This document shows, piece by piece, positions 17,212-24,824 of a stretch of DNA of 64,000 nt. A program made the translations under genes and the position numbers. A model generated the notes under the pieces. The model was given only the letters and a program-made list of their open reading frames with translations, was not told where the DNA came from and made no database searches. Positions within the stretch are counted from its first letter, which is position 1. Every line of letters starts with the position of its first letter. Source of the DNA: Thioalkalivibrio sp. ALJ7 (GTDB lineage: Bacteria > Pseudomonadota > Gammaproteobacteria > Ectothiorhodospirales > Ectothiorhodospiraceae); assembly GCF_000376865.1 (NCBI RefSeq), contig NZ_AQXQ01000009.1, positions 182,436 to 246,435 of the forward strand, written 5' to 3'.

Positions 17212-18123
17212 CTAGTTCGTGTCTCGCAAAGCGGTGAGTGCCGCACGCAGCTCTTCGGCTGCGGGCTCGGCGTTCGCCATGATTTCATCAATGCGGTTGA
17301 AATGGAGCAGGCGAATCGTGCCGGTGTCCGGCGCCAGGTACAGATCGGGTGGGTCCAGTCTGATCATGTGCCGGATAATGGAGCTCTGCATGATGCTGAA
17401 GCTCTTGAACAGGATGTCGGTGATGCCGAGGGACGCGGTATCGTTGTGTGCGCCCGTTCCGGACACGTCGACGGCGATGACGTAATCATGGCCGTTTTGG
17501 AGCAGGTTGTAGGGGAGTGGGTTGGACGCCCCGCCATCGATCAGGTAACGGCCATCGTCGCCCCGAACCGGTTCGAATAGGCCCGGTACCGCCATGCTGG
17601 CCTCGATCGCTTGGAACAGGTTGCCTTCGTCGATCACCACACTTTCACCGGTGTGGAGGTCAGTGGCAACGACCGCAAAAGGGATTCCCAGGTCACCAAA
17701 GTCGCGGGCGTCGGTATGCGCCGCGAGCAAGCGCAGGAACTCGCCGGAATCCATCAGGGCATTGCGCCCCAGCCGCAAAGGGATCAGGTCCAGGAGTCGG
17801 ATGTCAGAGCGCGCCAATCCCGTCAGGGCGTTCAGTTCGGATCCGGCGAAGTCATCGAATATATCCAGGATTTCGTTGGCGCTCAGCCCGGCGGCGTAGA
17901 GACCGCCGATCACGGTCCCGATGCTGCTTCCGACGATGCGGTCGGGCTGGATGTCCAGATCGTCAAAGACTCGGAGCATGGCGATATGGGCAAGCCCAGT
18001 TGCGCCACCGGATCCGAGCGCCAGCCCGATTTCGTGCGGTAGCGGATTGCGCTCATCGGCTGTCGCGATGGTGGGCGTGACCAACAGGCTACAGGCCAGC
18101 AACACAACGGACGCGAATCTCAT
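17212..18123 (-). CDS. Patatin-like phospholipase, exported
   Basis: A 303-residue patatin-family lipid acyl hydrolase with an N-terminal signal peptide (residues 1-22). The Ser nucleophile is in GSSIGT, the partner Asp in LIDGGASNPLP. The oxyanion glycine loop is GSGGATG where most relatives have GGGGARG, so the Arg is replaced. Single-domain relatives (RssA-like) act on membrane lipids. It is divergent from the membrane protein at 18192 with a 68-base spacer. Confidence 0.87.
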   Translation of the reverse strand: MRFASVVLLACSLLVTPTIATADERNPLPHEIGLALGSGGATGLAHIAMLRVFDDLDIQPDRIVGSSIGTVIGGLYAAGLSANEILDIFDDFAGSELNALTGLARSDIRLLDLIPLRLGRNALMDSGEFLRLLAAHTDARDFGDLGIPFAVVATDLHTGESVVIDEGNLFQAIEASMAVPGLFEPVRGDDGRYLIDGGASNPLPYNLLQNGHDYVIAVDVSGTGAHNDTASLGITDILFKSFSIMQSSIIRHMIRLDPPDLYLAPDTGTIRLLHFNRIDEIMANAEPAAEELRAALTALRDTN

Positions 18124-18191
18124 GGGATAGTGTCCTTTTGCGCAACACGCGATGGGTCTACCGTGAGCCTGAATCCGCCGGGGAGCAAGTG

Positions 18192-18851
18192 ATGGAGCGA
18201 CAAGAGAGGCTTGGTCCAGAAGGCTCCGGGGTTGCGATTCCGCGAGGCTTCAAATGGGCCTATCTCGCCTTTGTGGTCGTGTTGGTGCCGGTGTACGCGC
18301 TGGAACACGGCTGGCTTAACTTTCTGTGGTTCTCCAACGTGGCGTTATTGGGTGGGCTGCTGGCGGTCTGGCTGGAGAGCCGCCGGATTGCGAGCATGAT
18401 GCTGGTGGCCGTGGTGCTACTGGAACTCGGCTGGGTCCTGGACTTTATGTTGAGCATGGTGATCTGGGGCTGGGCGCCGCTGGGGATTGTGCATTACATG
18501 TTCAACCCGGAGATTCCCCTGTTCGTACGCCTGTTGTCGCTCTATCACCTGCCGCTGCCGTTTGTGCTGATCTGGCTGGTGTGGCGGCTAGGCTACGACC
18601 CAAAGGCCTGGCGCTATATGGTGGTGCTGGGCCTGGGGGTCTTGTTGCTGACCTTCGTGTTGGCGACGCCCGAGCGCAACGTGAACTGGGTGCTTGGCCC
18701 TGGCGGCCAGGAACAGGCCTGGATGCACCCGGTAGCCTGGCTGATGGTGGTCATGGCGTTTTGTGCGGGGGTGTGGTGGGTCACCCATCGTTTGGCCAGT
18801 TGGCTGCTGTCTCGGTTCGGTCGCGCCCGTAGTCTGCAGGACGGGGCATGA
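18192..18851 (+). CDS. Multi-spanning membrane protein of unknown function
   Basis: A 219-residue protein with about six hydrophobic helices, many Trp and Tyr, and short loops (EHGWLNFLWFSNVALLGG, LGIVHYMFNPEIP, LSLYHLPLPFVLIW). No catalytic motif recognised. GGGAG at 18181 precedes ATG 18192; the frame is open upstream but the spacing fits this start. The stop overlaps the start of the next micro-ORF (ATGA), implying translational coupling. Confidence 0.65.
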   Translation: MERQERLGPEGSGVAIPRGFKWAYLAFVVVLVPVYALEHGWLNFLWFSNVALLGGLLAVWLESRRIASMMLVAVVLLELGWVLDFMLSMVIWGWAPLGIVHYMFNPEIPLFVRLLSLYHLPLPFVLIWLVWRLGYDPKAWRYMVVLGLGVLLLTFVLATPERNVNWVLGPGGQEQAWMHPVAWLMVVMAFCAGVWWVTHRLASWLLSRFGRARSLQDGA

Positions 18852-19012
18852 TCGAGACCATGCCTGTCGCGCGGGTCGGGCCGGTCGAACCGGGTGTGTT
18901 CCTGAGGCAGTACGAGGCAACGGCGCAGCCCGTGAACCTAGAAGAACTGACCCGCCATTGGCCGGCGCGGGCGCGCTGTACGGTGGACAACCTATTGAGA
19001 GATCACACCTAG
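18848..19012 (+). CDS. 54-residue micro-ORF coupled to the membrane protein
   Basis: Starts at ATG 18848 inside the ATGA overlap with the preceding gene and ends at TAG 19010-19012. The product is hydrophilic with one Cys (RARCTVDNLL) and no signal or membrane helix. The stop lies in the CTAG that was duplicated by insertion of the 993-bp element, and the base after the target in the empty site would also give TAG, so the reading frame was not changed. Function unknown. Coupling is the main evidence that it is translated. Confidence 0.45.
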   Translation: MIETMPVARVGPVEPGVFLRQYEATAQPVNLEELTRHWPARARCTVDNLLRDHT

Positions 19013-19039
19013 GGAGACGCGGATTGAATTGCGCGTTCG
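19013..19039 (+). repeat. Left terminal inverted repeat of the trxC element
   Basis: Reads GGAGACGCGGATTGAATTGC and continues into GCGTTCG. It pairs with 19981-20005 and is related to the MITE ends at 45145 and 45454. Confidence 0.65.
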
Positions 19040-19113
19040 CATTGATGCGGTCTTCTCGGCGTAAGATCAGGGGATAGGGTCGGTTTTCTTCTGGCTGGAA
19101 CGGAGGTGCTGCC

Positions 19114-19548
19114 GTGAGTGACGCCCTGCATGTTGTCTGCCCGCACTGTGATGCGGTCAATCGCATCCCTGCGGCCCGTCTGGATGCGGGCCCGAAGTGC
19201 GGGCAGTGTCATCGGCGCCTTTTTACAGGCGAGCCGCTGGAATTGACCACAGCAAATTTCCGCCGCCACCTTGAGCGTAACGACATCCCGCTGCTGGTGG
19301 ATTTCTGGGCGCCCTGGTGCGGCCCCTGCAAGATGATGGCCCCGCAGTTTCGCCAGGCTGCGAGTGATCTGGAGCCGATGCTGCGCCTGGCCAAGGTGAA
19401 CACCGAGGCCGAGCCGGGGCTGGGCCAGCATTTCGGGATCCGCAGCATTCCGACCCTCGCACTGTTTCGCGGTGGGCACGAGGCAGGGCGTCAGGCGGGT
19501 GCGATGGGGGCGGCGGATATCGTACGCTGGGTGCGCGGCCGGTTATAG
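19114..19548 (+). CDS. trxC: Thioredoxin 2
   Basis: A 144-residue TrxC: an N-terminal zinc domain with two CxxC pairs (CPHCDAVNRIP and CGQC) followed by a thioredoxin fold with active site FWAPWCGPCKMMAP and the cis-Pro loop RSIPTLALF. It reduces protein disulfides in the cytoplasm and is oxidative-stress related in relatives. Start is GTG 19114 after GGAGGTG. It lies wholly inside the 993-bp IS5-like element, so it may be a mobile passenger gene. The zinc-ribbon gene faces it 14 bases away. Confidence 0.93.
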   Translation: MSDALHVVCPHCDAVNRIPAARLDAGPKCGQCHRRLFTGEPLELTTANFRRHLERNDIPLLVDFWAPWCGPCKMMAPQFRQAASDLEPMLRLAKVNTEAEPGLGQHFGIRSIPTLALFRGGHEAGRQAGAMGAADIVRWVRGRL

Positions 19549-19562
19549 CCCGGGCCGGGGTT

Positions 19563-19943
19563 TCAGCTCATGCGTCGCCAGGCCTCGTGGCCACAGCTCA
19601 TGCGTCGCCAGGCCTCGTGGCCACAGCTCATGCAGTGGTATTGCGCCTCGAAATGGCCCGGATCGTTGGCGAGTTCGCGGATGGTGCCTTCCTGGAAGGT
19701 GAAACTGCGCAGGGTGCAGCGCGGGCATTTCTCGACCGGGTCGCGGGGTGCTCGCGGTTCTGCGGGGGCTGATGGGTTCGGGGTCTCGCCGGACGCGGCC
19801 GCTTCTTCCATCGCCTGATTCAGGTCTCGGGTGAGTTCAGCAGTCAGGCGATGGGCGGACTCCGTTTGATCCGCGCGGGCCATGCTCTCCAGGTCAGCCA
19901 GGCGGTCTCGGATCTGTTTCAGGCGGGTTGCGAGTTCGTTCAC
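19563..19943 (-). CDS. Coiled-coil plus zinc-ribbon protein with duplicated C-terminal decapeptide
   Basis: A 126-residue protein: an N-terminal helical region (residues 1-50, heptad-like), a Pro/Ala-rich linker, then a zinc ribbon CPRC... HCMSCGHEAW. The end carries a second copy of the decapeptide MSCGHEAWRR, produced by an exact 30-base tandem duplication, so there is an extra CxxC-like half (MSCGHE). Start is GTG 19943 with GGAGA upstream. It shares the mobile element with trxC. Function unknown; zinc ribbons like this bind nucleic acid or protein. Confidence 0.7.
   Translation of the reverse strand: MNELATRLKQIRDRLADLESMARADQTESAHRLTAELTRDLNQAMEEAAASGETPNPSAPAEPRAPRDPVEKCPRCTLRSFTFQEGTIRELANDPGHFEAQYHCMSCGHEAWRRMSCGHEAWRRMS
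19564..19633. repeat. 30-bp in-frame tandem duplication
   Basis: A 30-base unit (19564-19593) is repeated without mismatch at 19594-19623, with the first 10 bases present a third time. It duplicates 10 residues at the end of the zinc-ribbon protein. Exact identity suggests a recent slippage event. Confidence 0.9.
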
Positions 19944-19980
19944 GAGCGTCTCCAGAGTAATATGCCGAGCATAGCCGGTT

Positions 19981-20005
19981 CACGTGCGATTCAATCAGCG
20001 TCTCC
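19981..20005 (-). repeat. Right terminal inverted repeat of the trxC element
   Basis: On the minus strand reads GGAGACGCTGATTGAATCGC and continues into ACGTG. Its outer edge abuts CTAG (20006-20009), the duplicated target that also contains the stop codon of the quinone-oxidoreductase-like gene. Confidence 0.65.
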
Positions 20006-20998
20006 CTAGTCCAGTCGGACGACCGTGCGGCCGCGGACTTGGCCCTTTAGGATCCGCTCGCCGTAGTGCGGCAGGTCGTCCAGGGAAATCTCAGTGGTGA
20101 GGGCATCGAGGTCGGCTCCGGGGAGCAGCTGCGCCAGGCGGCTCCAGGCTGCGCGGCGCCGCGGGGCGGGGCACATCACGGAATCGATTCCCAGCAGATT
20201 GATCCCGCGCAGCAAGAACGGCAGGACTGTGGTCTGGAGTTGCGGGCCACCGGCCAGGCCGCAGGCGGCCACCGAGCGGCCGTAGGCCAGGGTGGCCAGG
20301 ACGTGGGCCAGCGTGTCGCCGCCGACACTGTCGATGCAACCCACCCAACGTTCGCGCAGCAATGGTTTGTCCGGAGCGGCCGCCAGTTCGTCGCGCGGGA
20401 GCACTGTGTGGGCCCCCAGCGCCTGTAGATAATCGGTGTTTTCCGAGCGCCCGGTGACGGCAGTAACGCGGTAGCCCAGCCGCGCCAGGAGGCGGACGGC
20501 AATGCTGCCAACCCCGCCGGAGGCACCGGTGACCAGGATTTCCCCGTCGTCTGGCTGCAGGCCGCGATCTTCCAGGGCCTGGATCGCCAGCATGGCGGTG
20601 AAACCGGCGGTGCCGACTGCCATGGCTTGGCGTGCGCTGTAGCCCTCCGGTTGCGGCACCAGCCAGTCGCCCTGGACACGGGCCCGTTGGGCATAGCCGC
20701 CCCAGTGTGTCTCGCCGACGCGGTAGCCGGTCAGGACCACCGGGTCGCCCGGTTGATACCTCGGGTCTTCGGATTCGAGCACGGTCCCGGCGAGGTCGAT
20801 CCCCGGCACATGGGGGTAATCACGGACCAGGTTGCCCAATCCCTGCAGGATCATGCCGTCTTTGTAGTTGAGGCCGGAGTAGTGAACCTGAACCAGGACA
20901 TCGCCCGCGGGCAGGTCTTCGATCGCGAGATCCCGAACCTGGGCCTCAGGTTGGGGGCTGCCCTGTTCCAGTAGCAGCGCCTTGAAGGTTTCGGACAT
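20006..20998 (-). CDS. acuI: YhdH/AcuI-type medium-chain oxidoreductase (acrylyl-CoA reductase-like)
   Basis: A 330-residue zinc-free medium-chain dehydrogenase. The YhdH/YhfP branch is indicated by SGLNYKDG, VPGIDLAGTV, GYRVGETHWGGYA and the NADPH-binding loop VTGASGGVGSIA. Members reduce acrylyl-CoA to propionyl-CoA with NADPH and detoxify acrylate, for example from DMSP. Acrylate use here is inference. The stop codon is part of the CTAG target of the neighbouring element. Confidence 0.87.
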   Translation of the reverse strand: MSETFKALLLEQGSPQPEAQVRDLAIEDLPAGDVLVQVHYSGLNYKDGMILQGLGNLVRDYPHVPGIDLAGTVLESEDPRYQPGDPVVLTGYRVGETHWGGYAQRARVQGDWLVPQPEGYSARQAMAVGTAGFTAMLAIQALEDRGLQPDDGEILVTGASGGVGSIAVRLLARLGYRVTAVTGRSENTDYLQALGAHTVLPRDELAAAPDKPLLRERWVGCIDSVGGDTLAHVLATLAYGRSVAACGLAGGPQLQTTVLPFLLRGINLLGIDSVMCPAPRRRAAWSRLAQLLPGADLDALTTEISLDDLPHYGERILKGQVRGRTVVRLD

Positions 20999-21163
20999 GC
21001 GGGTGGGCCTTGTTCAGATGAGGCTGAAAAGCCTATCAGACGGGGGCATTCAGGGGCGAAAGTTGCTACCTTGGGGTCAGGTCGGAGATGCACAGAAGGG
21101 ATTCGGTGTCGCCGCTGGCGGGCGCGCGGCCCGAGTTCATCGGTTCCCTTTGCGAGGACGGCT

Positions 21164-22603
21164 ATGGCGGAACAGCAGCGCCCCACTCATTTTCATTCCT
21201 TGATCATTGAACATGCCCCGGTCTGGGTGAATACCCTGGATACCGAAGGGCGCATTACCCTGTGGAATCGAACCGCCGAGCGCATCAGTGGATACAGTCG
21301 CGAGGAGGTGGTCGGCCATAAGGGGGTCTGGGACTGGCTCTACCCGGATGCCGACTATCGCGCGGCGCTCATGGTCGAGGTGCAGGCCATCATTCAGGAA
21401 GGTCGGTCCGTGGCGGGTTTGGAGTCGGTCATTCGTACACGCAGCGGCGAGAAACGCACGCTGTCCTGGCATTCACAGCAGTTTTTCGATATCGACGGTG
21501 CCCTGCTCGGGGCGAGCGCGATTGGCGAGGACATCACCCAGCGCAAGCAACTGGAAGTGCGCGCGGAACAGCAGTATCAGCTACAGGCATTGGTGTCGGC
21601 TATCTCCGCACAGTTCGCGGATCTGGAGGCGAACGAGGTGGATTCCGCGGTAGCGGACGCGCTGCACCGGCTGGGTGAGTTCTTTCGGGTAGGGCGGGCC
21701 TACGTGGTGCGCTTCCGGCCGGATCTACAGGCAATGGATCTGGTGAACGAATGGTGTGCCCCAGGGGTTACGCCGTTTCTGGACGACATGCAGGACATCC
21801 CCATGGAGGCGCATGGCTGGGTGACCCGCCAGATCCGCAAGCGGCGCACCGTGCATGTGCCTGACGTGAACTCGCTGCCCGAGGTCGCGGCCGTGGAGCA
21901 AGCCGAGTTCCGGCGACAGGGGATCGAGTCGCTGCTATTGATTCCGCTGATCAGTGACCAGAACGCCTTCGGTTTTCTCGGGTTCGATTCGGTGGCCCAA
22001 CGCCGCGAGTGGAGCCCGGAGCAGATTGCGGCTTTGCAAGTGGTCGCCGACATTATTGCCGGGACGTTCGCACGCAAGCAGGCGGAGTTGGAGCTTGCGC
22101 GCCAGGCCCGGGTGGATGGGCTGACGGGCCTGGCCAACCGGCGGGAGCTCGATGCCGTATTGGAGCGCGAATGCCGATCGCGGCGGGAGGTGCGGCTCGC
22201 ACTGTTGATGATCGATATCGACCATTTCAAACCCTACAACGACCGCTTTGGGCATCAGCGCGGCGACGAGTGTCTGCGTCGCGTGGCCGAGGTGTTACGG
22301 AGCGCGGCGCATCGTCCCACGGACCTGGTGGCGCGCTACGGGGGCGAGGAGTTCGTCTGTATCCTTCCGGATACGTCCCTGGATGGGGCGGTGGCGGTGG
22401 CAGAACGCGTACGTGCCGAGGTCGAGGCGTTGAAGCTGGCCCATCCGGACAACGAGTTCTATACGGTCACGGTCAGTCTCGGCGTTTGTGCGATCGCGGG
22501 GATGGGGGAAGTCGAGCCGTTGGAGATACTGGAGCGAGCGGATCAACTGCTCTACCGCGCCAAGCGCGAGGGCCGTAACCGCGTTTGCGCGGAGAGGGTG
22601 TAG
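21164..22603 (+). CDS. PAS-GAF-GGDEF diguanylate cyclase
   Basis: A 479-residue cytoplasmic protein: PAS (about 10-130, WNRTAERISGYSREEVVG), GAF (about 150-305) and GGDEF (about 315-475). The active site is YGGEEFVCIL and the inhibitory I-site RxxD (RPTD) is intact, so it should make c-di-GMP with product inhibition. The GAF part (RVGRAYVVRF, GIESLLLIPL) is of the kind that senses small ligands. Start at ATG 21164 follows GAGGA; an upstream extension of 31 codons is low-complexity and rejected. Confidence 0.93.
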   Translation: MAEQQRPTHFHSLIIEHAPVWVNTLDTEGRITLWNRTAERISGYSREEVVGHKGVWDWLYPDADYRAALMVEVQAIIQEGRSVAGLESVIRTRSGEKRTLSWHSQQFFDIDGALLGASAIGEDITQRKQLEVRAEQQYQLQALVSAISAQFADLEANEVDSAVADALHRLGEFFRVGRAYVVRFRPDLQAMDLVNEWCAPGVTPFLDDMQDIPMEAHGWVTRQIRKRRTVHVPDVNSLPEVAAVEQAEFRRQGIESLLLIPLISDQNAFGFLGFDSVAQRREWSPEQIAALQVVADIIAGTFARKQAELELARQARVDGLTGLANRRELDAVLERECRSRREVRLALLMIDIDHFKPYNDRFGHQRGDECLRRVAEVLRSAAHRPTDLVARYGGEEFVCILPDTSLDGAVAVAERVRAEVEALKLAHPDNEFYTVTVSLGVCAIAGMGEVEPLEILERADQLLYRAKREGRNRVCAERV

Positions 22604-22648
22604 AGGAACGCCTGGGCGCTCCGCCGTCAGGCGGCGGGTGCGCGGACG

Positions 22649-22972
22649 CTATTCCTCGCCAGTGGCCCGAGTTGGGCGTTCGCGGAGGTCGGCGGAACGG
22701 CCGTCCCCACGTTCCAGCAGGGTCACGACGGGTGCCGATTCGCTGTCCTCGCTGACCAGTTGGTCACCCTCCATCCAGGGCGGCGGCAACTGTGGGCGCA
22801 TATCCTGCACCTGAGCCAGGTTCGGGAATTCCACCTTGGAGAACAGCTCGGCGGCCGACTCTTGCGCTTGCGGATTCTGCAGGGTCAGCACGATGCCGGT
22901 GGCCAGCACCAGCAGGGAAAACTGGAAACGCTGGTCGCTATAGGTGGAACGGGAACGAAGCAGTTGGAGCAT
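22649..22972 (-). CDS. Small membrane-anchored protein of unknown function
   Basis: A 107-residue protein: a short basic start, one hydrophobic segment (FSLLVLATGIVLTLQ, about residues 18-33), then a hydrophilic acidic and Pro-rich domain. Could be a single-pass anchor with its tail in the periplasm. No family recognised. A purine run (AAAAGAGAA) lies upstream of ATG 22972. It follows the methyltransferase gene on the same strand by about 120 bases. Confidence 0.5.
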   Translation of the reverse strand: MLQLLRSRSTYSDQRFQFSLLVLATGIVLTLQNPQAQESAAELFSKVEFPNLAQVQDMRPQLPPPWMEGDQLVSEDSESAPVVTLLERGDGRSADLRERPTRATGEE

Positions 22973-23092
22973 CGATGTTCTCTTTTAGATCTTCCTGGAT
23001 ACGACAGTACGCCCGGGCCGGGGTTTCGATCAAGCTGTCCCGGCGGCGTGCGGGGTTTTGCGGGCCCTGCACGCCCTGCGGTTGGGCAGGGC

Positions 23093-23836
23093 TCAAGCGG
23101 TTCTTCGGCACACCATGAAGATCTCTTCCACCCCGTCGGTGGGGACCATTCCGGGGTTGAGTTCCAGGGGCTTTTGCAGGTGCAGGCCCAAGGGCATCAG
23201 AAAACGATTGTAGACCTTCATGGCGACGTTGCGGTGGCGCCTCATGAACCACATGCCCAGGTCGTTGATCCACGAAGAGCGCGGCTTCATGCCAAAGATT
23301 GCGCTGTGTTCAATCTCCAGATGGTGGCGCGCCAGCAAGGCGATGAGCGCCTCCGGCTCGTAACGCCGATAGTGTCCCACGATCTCGTCGAAGGGCGTCC
23401 AGTATTCCGGATGCAGCGGGGTCGACAGGAGGACGGTGGCCCCCGGTGCCGCGACGCGGGAGAGTTCGGACAGGGCCGCCTCGTCGTCTTCGACATGCTC
23501 GACGATGTCCAGGGCGCAGATCAGGTCAAAGCTGTCATCGGCGTAGGGAAGGGCCGAGATAGGGGCCGTTCGGGTCACTCCGCCTTCGCGCTTGAGCGCG
23601 GACAGGGCGGGACGGCTGATGTCTACAAAATGGGTATTGGCGATGGGCAGCCGTGGACGCATTCCTGGTCCAACCTCCAGGCGCCGGGCATGTGAGTCCG
23701 CCAAACCCGAGACGAGATCCCAGGTATTGAAGCGTTCCGGACCAACCAGACGCGCATCGGCCCACAGGCCGTCGTAGAAGCGCTGGTTGATGTCACCGAT
23801 GTCTGGCTTTTCGTGCGAGGCGGGGTCGTGGATCAC
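23093..23836 (-). CDS. Class I SAM-dependent methyltransferase
   Basis: A 247-residue methyltransferase of the Methyltransf_11 type. Motif I is LEVGPGMRPRLP (variant of the glycine loop), then FVDIS for the acidic residue, and FDLICALDIVEHVEDDEAAL as motif IV. A C-terminal VPTDGVEEIFMVCRR is typical of small-molecule or lipid-linked methyltransferases. Start uncertain: GTG 23836 fits the domain but has a poor ribosome-binding site, and the frame runs open across the next gene without family signal, so that part is not included. Substrate unknown. Confidence 0.75.
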   Translation of the reverse strand: MIHDPASHEKPDIGDINQRFYDGLWADARLVGPERFNTWDLVSGLADSHARRLEVGPGMRPRLPIANTHFVDISRPALSALKREGGVTRTAPISALPYADDSFDLICALDIVEHVEDDEAALSELSRVAAPGATVLLSTPLHPEYWTPFDEIVGHYRRYEPEALIALLARHHLEIEHSAIFGMKPRSSWINDLGMWFMRRHRNVAMKVYNRFLMPLGLHLQKPLELNPGMVPTDGVEEIFMVCRRTA

Positions 23837-23994
23837 ATGGGACTCAAGCTTGTATGTACCTGAGCAGTGTAACGAACCTGTCCGGGGACCACAGGATGCC
23901 TGGCCAGTGCCGGGCTGTTCGCGCGACACCGTTCGCGTTTTTCGCGCGGACTGACGTGGAGGGCGGTGGCCAATCCGGTCAGGAGTGTCCTTGT

Positions 23995-24678
23995 TCAGGA
24001 GAACCGCCGCTGGATCTGATAGCGCAGGGCGGCCCCTAACAGGAGCAAGACCGCGAGTACGAACAAGGGCAGCAGGGCATGTGGTTGCAGGGCCTCGTCC
24101 GCTTTGAGGGCGTCGGTGGCGCCCTGCACGGCCATGACGTAAACCGACCATTTGATGGCGAGCCCGACGGCAGCGGCCAGCATGAACCAACGTACGGGGA
24201 GGCCCAATGTGCCTGCCGCGTAGTTGACCATGGCGTGGGGGAATCCGGGGAGCACACGGAGCGCGATCTGCGTTGCCAGGCCACTGTGCCGCCGCAGGAA
24301 TTTCGCCAGCCAGGGCCCATCGCCGCTGCGGCGATCGGCCTTTCGGGCCAACCGGGCTGACAGCCGGTAAGCACCCCACGCCCCGCTCAGGCTGCCCAGA
24401 AGCAGAAGGCTGACCGCGACGATAGGTGGATGAAAAGGGGCGATCAGCCAGAACATCAGCGTCCCGGGTAATGCAAACGTCAGCATCAGGGTCATCAGGA
24501 CCACGAGCCCGGCTGTGGCCCAGGGTCCCCCTGCGAGGGCCTCGCCCCAGGCCAGCATGCGGACCGGATCCCCGATCCACAGGGCGATTGCGATCCCCAG
24601 TCCGATCAGGAACACGAGGAGACCCTGGCCGATGCGAGTAGAGGTCGCTGGAGGGGTGCGGGGGTGGGGGGATGACAT
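23995..24678 (-). CDS. TVP38/TMEM64 (SNARE-associated/DedA superfamily) membrane protein
   Basis: A 227-residue membrane protein with five or six helices. The family core is visible: FALPGTLMFWLIAPFHPP, LGSLSGAWGAYRLSARLAR, then RVLPGFPHAMVNYAAGTLGLP and a final KWSVYVMAV segment. DedA-superfamily proteins are linked to lipid transport and membrane homeostasis. ATG 24678 is preceded by AGAGG; the frame is open 20 codons upstream. Divergent from the AAA+ gene, with palindromic sequence in the spacer. Confidence 0.82.
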   Translation of the reverse strand: MSSPHPRTPPATSTRIGQGLLVFLIGLGIAIALWIGDPVRMLAWGEALAGGPWATAGLVVLMTLMLTFALPGTLMFWLIAPFHPPIVAVSLLLLGSLSGAWGAYRLSARLARKADRRSGDGPWLAKFLRRHSGLATQIALRVLPGFPHAMVNYAAGTLGLPVRWFMLAAAVGLAIKWSVYVMAVQGATDALKADEALQPHALLPLFVLAVLLLLGAALRYQIQRRFS

Positions 24679-24824
24679 CGCAGGCCTCTTGCAGGGCGGA
24701 ACCATTGGTTCAGGGTAGCCGACACCTTTCCGCACCATAGTGTGTCACTCGTTTACGGAGTGGATATCGTTACACTCGAGTACGATTTGGGAATGGGTTA
24801 GGCCCGGCCCGTATAGGGAAAGGT

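Larger units (their letters stand above)
19013..20005. mobile_element. Transposase-less 993-bp element (candidate mobile insertion cassette) carrying trxC
   Basis: Both ends carry inverted repeats beginning GGAGACGC (19013 rightward; 20005 leftward on the minus strand), matching at 17 of the first 18 positions. Each end is flanked by CTAG (19009-19012 and 20006-20009), a 4-bp target duplication of the type IS5-group elements make (C-T/A-A-G/A). The interior holds only two convergent genes, thioredoxin 2 and a zinc-ribbon protein, and no transposase. Removing it restores a simple convergent pair whose stops overlap in one CTAG. The ends resemble those of the MITE at 45145. Confidence 0.65.

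Noticed and set aside
23837..24580. N-terminal extension of the methyltransferase frame across the TVP38 gene
   Set aside because: The extension is antisense-like low-complexity sequence in the third frame of a better-supported gene; the methyltransferase domain starts after 23836.
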